From an uncultured Prevotella sp. (GTDB taxonomy: Bacteria; Bacteroidota; Bacteroidia; Bacteroidales; Bacteroidaceae), in assembly GCA_937892695.1 (NCBI GenBank), contig CALBJK010000180.1:1-14395 (forward strand): DNA of 14,395 bases. Reading direction: 5' to 3'. A program made the translations under genes and the position numbers. The notes under the pieces are model-generated. The model was not told where the DNA came from. It saw only the letters and a list, made by a program, of their open reading frames with translations, and searched no databases. How positions within the stretch are numbered: position 1 is the stretch's first letter; every line of letters begins with the position of its first letter. Positions 1 through 5,975 of this stretch are shown piece by piece.

Positions 1-53
1 TTAGGGCTTACTTGGGACTTGCACCCGTTAGATAATGCTCATGCCGAGCGTAC
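1..53 (-). mobile_element. 5' end of a group IIC intron (continues past the left edge)
   Basis: Read on the minus strand from base 53, the sequence opens GTACGC, then forms a small stem GCTC-GGCAT-GAGC (49-37), then GGG-TGCAAGT-CCC (26-14). This order matches the 5' start of domain I in class C group II introns such as the Oceanobacillus iheyensis intron (GUGUGC, GCCC-GGCAU-GGGU, GGG-UGAGAGU-CCC, from memory). The first stem differs from that intron by changes that keep pairing, which supports a folded RNA. The element starts 5 nt after the T-run of the terminator at 59-94; class C introns are known to insert just downstream of terminators. The 5' end is GTACG rather than the usual GUGYG. Only about 53 bases are inside the window, so completeness, reverse-transcriptase ORF and activity cannot be judged. 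Confidence 0.8.
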
Positions 54-58
54 TACGT

Positions 59-94
59 AAAAAGGAGCAGCCCGACATCGGGCCGCTCCTTTTT
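59..94 (-). terminator. Intrinsic terminator of the ribD operon (bidirectional)
   Basis: A nearly perfect inverted repeat: AAAAAGGAGC at 59-68 pairs with GCTCCTTTTT at 85-94, and an inner GCCCGA (70-75) pairs with TCGGGC (78-83) around a 2-base loop. Runs of five A and five T make it a plausible terminator on either strand. It lies 26 bases past the stop codon of the minus-strand exported-protein gene, so it probably ends the ribD operon. The group IIC intron begins 5 bases further on. Confidence 0.9.
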
Positions 95-119
95 ATGTAT
101 GATTAGTTCTACCGCGCAG

Positions 120-1433
120 TTATTCAGTCAGCGTCAGCTTTTTCTTCATCACCTTCATTGCAGGTGCGACAGCATTACGCTTCTGTGCACCGGCAACTCT
201 TGTGCTGACGACGGAAGCCTTCTTCGGCATTGTTGTTGCGTCAGTGGCGGCAGGAGTAGCAAGCTCAAGACGTGCAAGCGGTCCCCATTCGCCTTTAGCG
301 TTCTGTGCTACGGAGAAAGCGATGTACTCGGTCGACGGGTCGGCATTCCACTGTGCTTCGTCCACACCGTACTGGTCCCAGTATGGATCGTAAGAATTGT
401 CACCCTTCAGGTATTTGAGAATGCCCTCGTCGCCCCATTCCGGAGTGTTGTAAGCTTTCTTCTCTATTATCATGTCACGGTGCAATGCGGTCTGGTCGTT
501 AGGCGTATAGGTCACTTTCTGCCAGTAACCATTTACGGCATCACCACCGAAGTCGCCTTTGGTTATTGTCACCTCGGCCACACCGTCGCCGCCAAGGCTA
601 TTAGTGGTGACTTTGGCTATTATGACATCAGCGTAGGTGTCGTTGGCATCCCAGCACTGTATTGCTACATCGTATGTCTTGCCTGGAGCCATTCCTGTCC
701 ATTTGTTCGTGTACTTGTCGCTATAAGTACCTCCACAGAACTGTTTTATCATGTCGCCTATAGTGGTGAATCCGAACATCGGGCCCCACTGTTCGAACTG
801 CTGTTCCATCGTACCTTCATCGAACGAGCAGAAGGCATACCCCTTCACGTCACCGTTAGGAGTAAACGTCATGGTGAAGTTGTCCGTACCCACATCGTCC
901 AGCTCCCATGCTACCGAAGGATTGCCTACCAGCGGCTTGCGCGGAGTAGTAAACTCAGTACGCGAAGCCTCACAGGCTACCCCATACTGGTCGTAACCTA
1001 CAGTCAGAAGGGTGTACTTGGTATTGTCCGAAAATGGTTTGCCAAAACCAGTCAGCTGTCCGTCTGTGAAATCCTGATAAAGCAGGCCGGAGCCGTTCTG
1101 CTCCAGATAGGAAGCCGCAGCTGCGTCGTCTTTCAGCATATTGGCCGTATTGGAAGGCAGGCAGGCGATGCGGAACGCCTGACAGTCTGAAGTGCGCTTC
1201 ACAGCCACCCACACCGTGTCGCCGGTGTCGCCGGTGCTGTAGCGGTTGAAGGTCACGTCGGCGGCCACACGTCCGTCCACACGTCCGAACGAAATGCTGT
1301 CGAGACGGTCGACGATGAATCCCTTGAAACTGCCCGACTTCTCGTGTACAAACAGGCGGTTAGGCTCATTCTGGGCAAACGAGGCCATCACTACTAAGGC
1401 CGATACTAAAAGCAAATATAGTCTTTTCATCAT
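120..1433 (-). CDS. Exported protein of three fibronectin-like modules, function unknown
   Basis: A 437-residue protein with a clear Sec signal peptide (about 1-20, ending SFA-Q) and no lipobox cysteine. Residues 26-49 form a short module (FVHEKSG ... LDSISFG) seen at the N-terminus of many Bacteroidetes exported proteins. Three similar beta-rich segments follow, about 55-164, 170-278 and 285-393, each with a central helical stretch and a late Tyr-containing strand (KYTLLTVGYDQYG, KTYDVAIQCWDAN, EYIAFSVAQNAKG) that reads like fibronectin III. The tail (403-437) is basic, with Lys-Lys and Arg-rich patches, and is not a type IX sorting domain. The start ATG overlaps the stop of the preceding 159-residue gene (ATGA), so the two are probably translationally coupled. 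It is the last gene of the ribD operon. I do not recognise a named family; a surface or periplasmic binding/adhesion role is only a guess. Confidence 0.85.
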   Translation of the reverse strand: MMKRLYLLLVSALVVMASFAQNEPNRLFVHEKSGSFKGFIVDRLDSISFGRVDGRVAADVTFNRYSTGDTGDTVWVAVKRTSDCQAFRIACLPSNTANMLKDDAAAASYLEQNGSGLLYQDFTDGQLTGFGKPFSDNTKYTLLTVGYDQYGVACEASRTEFTTPRKPLVGNPSVAWELDDVGTDNFTMTFTPNGDVKGYAFCSFDEGTMEQQFEQWGPMFGFTTIGDMIKQFCGGTYSDKYTNKWTGMAPGKTYDVAIQCWDANDTYADVIIAKVTTNSLGGDGVAEVTITKGDFGGDAVNGYWQKVTYTPNDQTALHRDMIIEKKAYNTPEWGDEGILKYLKGDNSYDPYWDQYGVDEAQWNADPSTEYIAFSVAQNAKGEWGPLARLELATPAATDATTMPKKASVVSTRVAGAQKRNAVAPAMKVMKKKLTLTE

Positions 1434-1909
1434 TTTACGAATTTTATTGATTTGTCATTAACTTTAAAGATATAAACACCCTCGGGCAGCTCTGCCGTAC
1501 AGATAGGCTGTCCGTCCCACTGCCTGTAGGAACACACGACGATGCCGCCGATGCCGTAAAGCACAGCCCTGGCAGTACCGTCGATGCCCAATGCCGACAA
1601 CGACGTTCCGTCGTATGTCAGACGCAGGCCGGACGATGACTGGGGCAAGCCCGAGACTGACGAGGCGACCGACTCAAACTTGATGACCTTGATGTCGGAC
1701 AGCGGCATGGACAGACCCTCTCCGCCGTCGCGTGCGACAACACCCAACTGGTTGTCGCCAAACTCGATTTTCCTTACTTCAGACAGCTGGAGCTTCGATA
1801 CCTCCCCGCCGCTTTTCGGTTCTACTACCATGACCGTCTGCGCCTGCGTCTCGTATGCCGCCGCGAGCATCAGAGCTGTCACGAACAATTTGATTTTTGT
1901 TTTTATCAT
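1430..1909 (-). CDS. Small exported protein with a type IX sorting-like C-terminus
   Basis: A 159-residue protein. Residues 1-24 are a signal peptide (basic start, hydrophobic core, cleavage near AQA-Q). Residues 26-79 contain two copies of a short beta motif: VVEPKSGGEVSKLQLSEV with KIEF, then VVARDGGEGLSMPLSDI with IKF. After a Ser/Gly linker, residues about 96-159 resemble a type A type IX secretion C-terminal domain: an AVLYGIGGIVV strand, then LPEGVYIFKVNDKSIKFVK at the very end. There is almost no room for a cargo domain between the two. Its ATG shares one base with the ribD stop (TAATG) and its stop overlaps the next start (ATGA). It was probably made with the next protein, whose N-terminal module it shares. 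The role is unknown; the sorting-domain call is by pattern only. Confidence 0.8.
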   Translation of the reverse strand: MIKTKIKLFVTALMLAAAYETQAQTVMVVEPKSGGEVSKLQLSEVRKIEFGDNQLGVVARDGGEGLSMPLSDIKVIKFESVASSVSGLPQSSSGLRLTYDGTSLSALGIDGTARAVLYGIGGIVVCSYRQWDGQPICTAELPEGVYIFKVNDKSIKFVK

Positions 1910-2955
1910 TAGCTATTAGCTTTTAAACGAGAATATCTACGATATTCCTCTAATTTCTCGAATATCTCCAATTCGTCTTCAGGTTTGAGCCGTTCGGCAT
2001 TGCGGAACCAGTCGATGAAGCGACCGTCAAACGTCTCCCTGCGTTCAAACGCCGCTTCACCCGGGATGTCGGGAGAGCCTGTACCGAAGTCGAAGGACTT
2101 TGGCGAGGTTTCGACACGCATCTCGTCCCACATCCGCGACCTGACAAACGAAGCTATCGTCAGATGTCCGCCCTCGACGATGAGCGACTCTACCCCCCGG
2201 CGGTACAGTTCGGCCAGAATCTGGGGCACTACCGTATAGCTGAAGTCAAGCTCTGGGAAGAACGGATGGTTTCGGTCGATGACTATACGCAGGGGGTCGT
2301 TTCCGTACCAGTAACGCACCGTGAGCTGCGGATTGTCGCGTTCGGCCGTGACCCTCCCCACAAGTATCGCGTCGTTCTCAGCACGCAGTTTGTGGCTGAG
2401 CATACGGGTAAATGGTGAAGAAATAACGGCCGGACGCATGTTGTCGTCGATATACCCGTTAGCCGTCCGCGCCCATTTTATCAGTACGTATGGACGGTGA
2501 CGGGTGTTGAAGGTGATGAACCGCTTGTTCAGCTCGCGGCATTCGTCTTCGAGCACACCGACGGTCACGTCTACCCCTGCCTCGCGCAGCTTCTCTATGC
2601 CCCTTCCGTGAACCTTGGCAAAGGGGTCTTCACAACCTACCACCACGCGGCGCACACCTTTCTTTATTATAAGGTCGGCACATGGCGGAGTGCGTCCATA
2701 GTGGGAGCACGGCTCCAGACTGACATACATTGTGGCTTCGGCGAGCAGATGTTCGTCCGCTGGACTCACCGATGCAAAGGCGTTGACCTCGGCGTGTCCC
2801 TCGCCGCAGTGCACATGGTAGCCCTCGCCGATGATGCGGCCACCAGCCACTATCACCGCCCCTACCATAGGGTTCGGCTTGGCACCAGAACGGCCGTTGC
2901 GGGCAAGCTGCAGACAACGGTGCATGTATTTTTGATCTTCAGATATTTGTTCCAT
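1909..2955 (-). CDS. ribD: RibD, bifunctional pyrimidine deaminase/reductase of riboflavin synthesis
   Basis: A cytoplasmic enzyme of 348 residues that deaminates diaminohydroxyphosphoribosylaminopyrimidine and then reduces the ribosyl group with NADPH, the second and third steps from GTP to riboflavin. The N-terminal zinc deaminase (about 8-150) has HAE at 54-56 and PCSHYGRTPPC at 82-92, giving the ligands His54, Cys83, Cys92 and the catalytic Glu56. The C-terminal reductase (about 154-345) has RPYVLIKWARTANGYI, RVTAERDNPQLTVR and VEGGHLTIASF, all normal for the family. Both halves look complete. The start at 2955 places MxxALxLA-type sequence at the usual distance. No FMN riboswitch fits in the 72-base gap to prmC, and I see no clear promoter for it there. 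The odd part is the downstream company: two exported proteins with overlapping start/stop codons. Confidence 0.95.
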   Translation of the reverse strand: MEQISEDQKYMHRCLQLARNGRSGAKPNPMVGAVIVAGGRIIGEGYHVHCGEGHAEVNAFASVSPADEHLLAEATMYVSLEPCSHYGRTPPCADLIIKKGVRRVVVGCEDPFAKVHGRGIEKLREAGVDVTVGVLEDECRELNKRFITFNTRHRPYVLIKWARTANGYIDDNMRPAVISSPFTRMLSHKLRAENDAILVGRVTAERDNPQLTVRYWYGNDPLRIVIDRNHPFFPELDFSYTVVPQILAELYRRGVESLIVEGGHLTIASFVRSRMWDEMRVETSPKSFDFGTGSPDIPGEAAFERRETFDGRFIDWFRNAERLKPEDELEIFEKLEEYRRYSRLKANS

Positions 2956-2977
2956 ACGGTATTAATCGCTAAATTTG
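2946..2977 (+). promoter_or_regulatory. Bacteroidetes-type promoter of prmC
   Basis: TTTG at 2946-2949 (-33) is followed after 20 bases by TAAATTTG at 2970-2977 (-7), an exact fit to the TTTG / TAnnTTTG consensus. Transcription would begin near 2983, about 45 bases before the prmC start codon. The -33 box sits inside the first codons of the divergent ribD gene. Confidence 0.75.
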
Positions 2978-3027
2978 CACTATACAGCACTCAGCAATGT
3001 CGCGGTGCGCAAAATGATTCCACTCCA

Positions 3028-3864
3028 ATGACATACAAAGAAATGTGGCAACGGATCGCGCCGCTCTACGGTGCCGACGAAGCCCGGAGCATAGCCAAGC
3101 TGGTGTTCGACCGCAGTTTAGAAATGTCGCTGACCGATATTTGCGTTGGCAAAGATAACGAATTATCTGATAAAGAGAGACATTTAACCGAAGAAATAAC
3201 CTCGCGGCTGGAGAAAAACGAGCCAGTGCAATATGTTCTCGGGAGCGAGACGTTTTGCGGACGCGATTTCTCGGTTGGCTCGGGTGTGCTTATTCCGCGT
3301 CCCGAAACCGAACGCCTTGCGGCTCTGACAGCCGAATGTTGCCGCGAGATGCAACACGCTCCTTCGATTCTCGACATCGGTACGGGCAGCGGCTGTCTGG
3401 CTGTCACAGCCGCGCTCGACATAGAGGGAGCCGAGGTGACGGCATGGGACATATCGGCACAAGCTCTCGACATAGCCCGAAAGAATGCCGCCAGACTAAA
3501 AGCCGACGTGCGCTTCGAGCTTTGCGACGCGCTCAATCCGCCAGCCGACGCACGGCGGTGGAACATCATCGTGAGCAATCCGCCATACGTGACAGAGAGG
3601 GAGAGCAAGGACATGCGTCCCAACGTGCTCGACTATGAACCTGCGACAGCCTTGTTCGTACCCGACGACAACCCTACCCTCTTCTACCGCGCCATTGCCA
3701 GATACGCCGCCAGAAGTCTGAAGCCCGGAGGATGGCTGCTCTTCGAGGCCAACCCTCTCTTCATCAGTCAGACCGTCGAGACTGTGAAAGAATCCGGACT
3801 GAAACATGTCGAGACTATTGACGACATGTGCGGCAAACGACGGTTCATGAAATGCTCTATGTAG
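3028..3864 (+). CDS. prmC: PrmC, peptide chain release factor glutamine methyltransferase
   Basis: A 278-residue SAM-dependent methyltransferase that N5-methylates the glutamine of the GGQ motif in release factors RF1 and RF2, which improves termination. The N-terminal helical domain (about 1-75) leads to the linker IPRPETE (89-95). The Rossmann fold follows with SAM motif LDIGTGSGCLAV (115-126), acidic DIS at 141-143, and the catalytic NPPY at 184-187 that holds the target glutamine. The frame stays open upstream to 2497, but that part lies antisense to ribD and lacks family similarity; ATG 3028 gives a normal length and sits about 45 bases from the predicted transcription start. A divergent ribD-prmC pair followed by recX is, to my knowledge, a usual Bacteroidales arrangement. 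Confidence 0.95.
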   Translation: MTYKEMWQRIAPLYGADEARSIAKLVFDRSLEMSLTDICVGKDNELSDKERHLTEEITSRLEKNEPVQYVLGSETFCGRDFSVGSGVLIPRPETERLAALTAECCREMQHAPSILDIGTGSGCLAVTAALDIEGAEVTAWDISAQALDIARKNAARLKADVRFELCDALNPPADARRWNIIVSNPPYVTERESKDMRPNVLDYEPATALFVPDDNPTLFYRAIARYAARSLKPGGWLLFEANPLFISQTVETVKESGLKHVETIDDMCGKRRFMKCSM

Positions 3865-3987
3865 GGGGATGAACGGCTCGTGCATCCGAAAACGGGAAAA
3901 CACGGAATCATCCAGTAGGCACAAATCTTATCGGACGCACGAGGTCACTACACAAACAAATCGGAAAAAAATACTAAATATAAAAAG

Positions 3988-4488
3988 ATGTTCAGAAAAC
4001 AAAAAACTGTCAGCGAACAGGAAGCACTGCAAAAACTCGCCGCACTGTGCGCCCGAGCCGAACACTCATCGGGCGAAATGATTGACAGGATGCGCCGCTG
4101 GCAGCTGCCCGACGATGCACGTCAGCGTGTGCTCGACCGTCTGATTGACGGCAAATATGTCGACGACGAACGCTACAGCCGAATGTTCGCCCGCGACAAG
4201 ATAGCCTTCGACCGCTGGGGACGACGCAAGATAGAAATGGCACTGTACAAGAAAGGTGTCACCCGTAACGTGTATGCAACTGTTCTCGACGAGATTCCCG
4301 ACAGCGACTATGTGGCCGCGCTCCGTCCGTTGCTGGCCGCAAAGCGCAAGGCCAGCACGGCCGGCAACGACTACGAAGCCGGAGCAAAGCTCATAAAGTT
4401 TGCCCTGAGCCGGGGCTTCGGCATGGAGATAATCAGACAGTGCATAAGTTCGGCCGACGAATACGACATTTCCGATGACGACAGTTAG
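3988..4488 (+). CDS. recX: RecX family regulator of RecA
   Basis: A 166-residue all-helical protein rich in Arg and Lys. RecX proteins bind along RecA filaments and modulate recombination and the SOS response. The characteristic repeats are visible: LQKLAALCARAEHSSGEMIDRM (written here as segments around residues 15-36), the central DGKYVDDERYSRMFARDK (54-71), and WGRRKIEMALYKKGV (77-91), matching the family's yidd-RyA-f and G-r-I---L--KGi patterns. The acidic tail (157-166, DEYDISDDDS) is probably disordered. It starts 123 bases after prmC with no recognisable -7 box between, so read-through from the prmC promoter is likely. Its last 14 bases overlap the comF-like gene in another frame, which suggests translational coupling. 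Confidence 0.85.
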   Translation: MFRKQKTVSEQEALQKLAALCARAEHSSGEMIDRMRRWQLPDDARQRVLDRLIDGKYVDDERYSRMFARDKIAFDRWGRRKIEMALYKKGVTRNVYATVLDEIPDSDYVAALRPLLAAKRKASTAGNDYEAGAKLIKFALSRGFGMEIIRQCISSADEYDISDDDS

Positions 4489-5176
4489 CCTATACTCGCG
4501 TCTGGCCGACCTGCTGCATCCGCGCGGATGTGCCGTCTGCGGATCACGCCTCGCTCCTGGCGAGACTCTCATCTGTACACCCTGCATGGCAGCCCTGCCG
4601 CGCACAGAACACGCCTACGACCCTACCGACAACGAGATGGCACGTCTGTTCTGGGCAAGGATAAACATAGAGAGGGCCGCCGCTCTGTTCTTCTACAGTC
4701 CGGGGTCGGCCACGGGACGACTCATCTATAAGCTGAAGTACGACTCGCGGCCCCAGATAGGAAGGGCTCTGGGACGATTGGCCGCCGAGGAGTTTTCTGT
4801 CAACGGATTCTTCGACGACATAGACATGATTGTACCGATACCGCTCGACAAAAAGCGCGAACGTATGCGCGGCTACAACCAGAGCGCCGAAATAGCCCTG
4901 GGCATCAGCGAAGCGACTGGCATCGGCGTGCGCACTGACATAGTAAGACGTGTGCGCCAAACTGAAAGCCAGACTCTCAAAGCCCACAGCGAACGGGCTG
5001 ACAACGTAGAGGGTGCATTCAGGACGGATAAGCCCGAAGTCATCCGGGAAAGACATATCCTCGTTGTAGACGACATTGTGACGACCGGCTCTACCGTCTG
5101 TTCGTGTGGAAAGGAACTTATGAAGGCCGGAGACGTGAAAATAAGCGTCATTTCGCTCGGCTTTACAAGTAAATGA
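4475..5176 (+). CDS. comF: ComF-family phosphoribosyltransferase-like protein
   Basis: A 233-residue cytoplasmic protein. The N-terminus has a zinc finger with Cys19, Cys22, Cys34 and Cys37. The middle holds VPIPLDKKRERMRGYNQ (about 120-136), the ComF signature with the RGYNQ turn. The C-terminus has the PRPP-binding loop LVVDDIVTTGST (196-207). ComF homologues (ComFC, GntX) are needed for natural DNA uptake in several bacteria and act next to the ssDNA translocase ComFA; in Bacteroidetes the role is not settled. The start overlaps recX by 14 bases, and the gene ends one base before a hairpin terminator, so it closes the prmC-recX-comF transcription unit. A purine or pyrimidine salvage role cannot be excluded from the fold alone. 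Confidence 0.88.
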   Translation: MTTVSLYSRLADLLHPRGCAVCGSRLAPGETLICTPCMAALPRTEHAYDPTDNEMARLFWARINIERAAALFFYSPGSATGRLIYKLKYDSRPQIGRALGRLAAEEFSVNGFFDDIDMIVPIPLDKKRERMRGYNQSAEIALGISEATGIGVRTDIVRRVRQTESQTLKAHSERADNVEGAFRTDKPEVIRERHILVVDDIVTTGSTVCSCGKELMKAGDVKISVISLGFTSK

Positions 5177-5220
5177 GCAAGGGCGGTTCTCACTATACAA
5201 TCACCGTCCTTGCCGGTTTT
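5177..5220 (+). terminator. Intrinsic terminator after comF
   Basis: GCAAGGGCGGT (5177-5187) pairs with ACCGTCCTTGC (5203-5213), eleven pairs including one G-U, with a 15-base loop. CGG and TTTT follow (5214-5220). It begins directly after the comF stop codon. Confidence 0.75.
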
Positions 5221-5243
5221 CACCCTCAGTTTTCTAAATACGA

Positions 5244-5257
5244 CTTACAATCTGTAA
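5244..5257. repeat. Palindromic 14-mer repeat, copy 1
   Basis: CTTACAATCTGTAA, in which TTACA and TGTAA are mirrored around ATC. The identical 14-mer recurs 454 bases downstream at 5698-5711. Function unknown; it could be a dispersed repeat or a binding site. Confidence 0.6.
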
Positions 5258-5367
5258 CCTCCCGGAAAGCCCTATTTCCGGTAAAAAGTTTTGACAAAAA
5301 GAAATCGCAAAATAGAGGTTAACAAACATTAAAACCTTTTCTTGGCTCACGATATAATGCCGTTATT

Positions 5368-5390
5368 TTCTGATATGCGGCATATCAGAA
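5368..5390. repeat. Perfect 10-bp inverted repeat with CGG loop
   Basis: TTCTGATATG (5368-5377) and CATATCAGAA (5381-5390) are exact reverse complements around CGG. No T-run follows, so it is not a typical terminator. It may be a protein-binding site or the hairpin of a repeat or small RNA. Confidence 0.65.
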
Positions 5391-5397
5391 CGCAAGA

Positions 5398-5429
5398 AGC
5401 ATCGTTTCAGACTCCAGAACGGTGCTTTT
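5398..5429 (+). terminator. Terminator-like hairpin
   Basis: AGCATCGTT (5398-5406) pairs with AACGGTGCT (5418-5426), nine pairs with one G-U, followed by TTTT. It could be a second terminator behind comF or the end of an unrecognised short transcript that begins after 5220. Confidence 0.45.
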
Positions 5430-5696
5430 CACACCTCCAGACAAGCCTTTCTGAAAGTTAAAAAACGTATTTTCTGATTGTTTTTTGCTTTTTTTCAGGC
5501 ACTTTCTGCATTATTATCCCGCCCTGAGAACGTAACCAGTTGATTATCAATGTTTCCTATTTGAATACAAAACCACCATATATTGCATATTTCGCACAAG
5601 GCCACAAATTCGTGGAAAATTCGCCAGAAATGACGAGGTTGGAAAATGTCTTTTATATCTGGAAACGACATGCAAAAAACGAAATCAGGAAAATCC

Positions 5697-5713
5697 GCTT
5701 ACAATCTGTAAGC
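5697..5713. repeat. Palindromic repeat, copy 2
   Basis: GCTTACA-ATC-TGTAAGC, a symmetric version of the repeat at 5244-5257 with arms extended to seven bases. The 14-base core is identical in the two copies. Confidence 0.6.
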
Positions 5714-5916
5714 AGTACAAAAAATAATGTTCAGATGAATATCCGCATTCTGCCAATATCAAATAGGAATGCCATCCGACAACGTTGGACGCTTGTAAAT
5801 AAATGTCCGGCAGATGTAGACGACTGATTAAACTTGTATTGGATTCTGTTGGCAACATGTCGGCATTCATCATGTTCAGCTGTTGTTTAACCCTAAAACC
5901 GGTGCGGTGCAGAACT

Positions 5917-5951
5917 AAAAAAGGCCGCTTCCTTCGGGGAGCGGCCTTTTT
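5917..5951 (-). terminator. Strong bidirectional terminator of eno
   Basis: AAAAAGGCCGCT (5918-5929) and AGCGGCCTTTTT (5940-5951) are perfect reverse complements. The loop region TCC-TTCG-GGG extends the stem and caps it with a stable TTCG tetraloop. It lies 24 bases past the eno stop codon on the minus strand and can also stop plus-strand transcripts. Confidence 0.93.
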
Positions 5952-5975
5952 ATAATGTTGTCAAGAGAAAAACTC

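Larger units (their letters stand above)
5221..5916. other. Gene-free, palindrome-rich gap between comF and eno
   Basis: No convincing gene is seen in this AT-rich stretch, which lies between two convergent genes and their terminators. It holds several separate inverted repeats: CCGGAAA-6-TTTCCGG (5262-5281), TTCTGATATG-CGG-CATATCAGAA (5368-5390, ten perfect pairs), AGCATCGTT-11-AACGGTGCT with a T-run (5398-5429), and the near-palindrome CCACAAATTCGTGG (5602-5615). The 14-mer CTTACAATCTGTAA occurs twice (5244-5257 and 5698-5711). No TAnnTTTG box was found on either strand. A 95-codon open frame at 5540-5827 shows no protein-like pattern and contains one copy of the repeat. The stretch may be interspersed repeats, remains of lost DNA, or an unrecognised small RNA. 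Confidence 0.6.

Noticed and set aside
1..53. A tRNA or the end of a transposase gene at the left edge
   Set aside because: There is no acceptor or anticodon arm; the plus-strand reading ends in LGLAPVR but the minus strand matches the folded start of a group IIC intron far better.
99..1190. Long plus-strand frame opposite the exported protein
   Set aside because: Cysteine- and arginine-rich nonsense sequence; the minus frame has a signal peptide and coupled start.
2497..3027. Upstream extension of the prmC frame
   Set aside because: It is antisense to ribD, unlike any PrmC N-terminus, and starts long before the predicted prmC promoter.
2956..3027. FMN riboswitch in front of ribD
   Set aside because: The gap is only 72 bases and shows none of the conserved multi-stem sequence.
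3865..3987. Separate promoter for recX
   Set aside because: No TAnnTTTG box found in the gap; only a 5-base GGATG/CATCC repeat of no clear meaning.
5540..5827. A 95-codon open frame in the comF-eno gap
   Set aside because: No promoter or start context, no recognisable protein pattern, AT-rich composition, and it contains a copy of the non-coding palindromic repeat.
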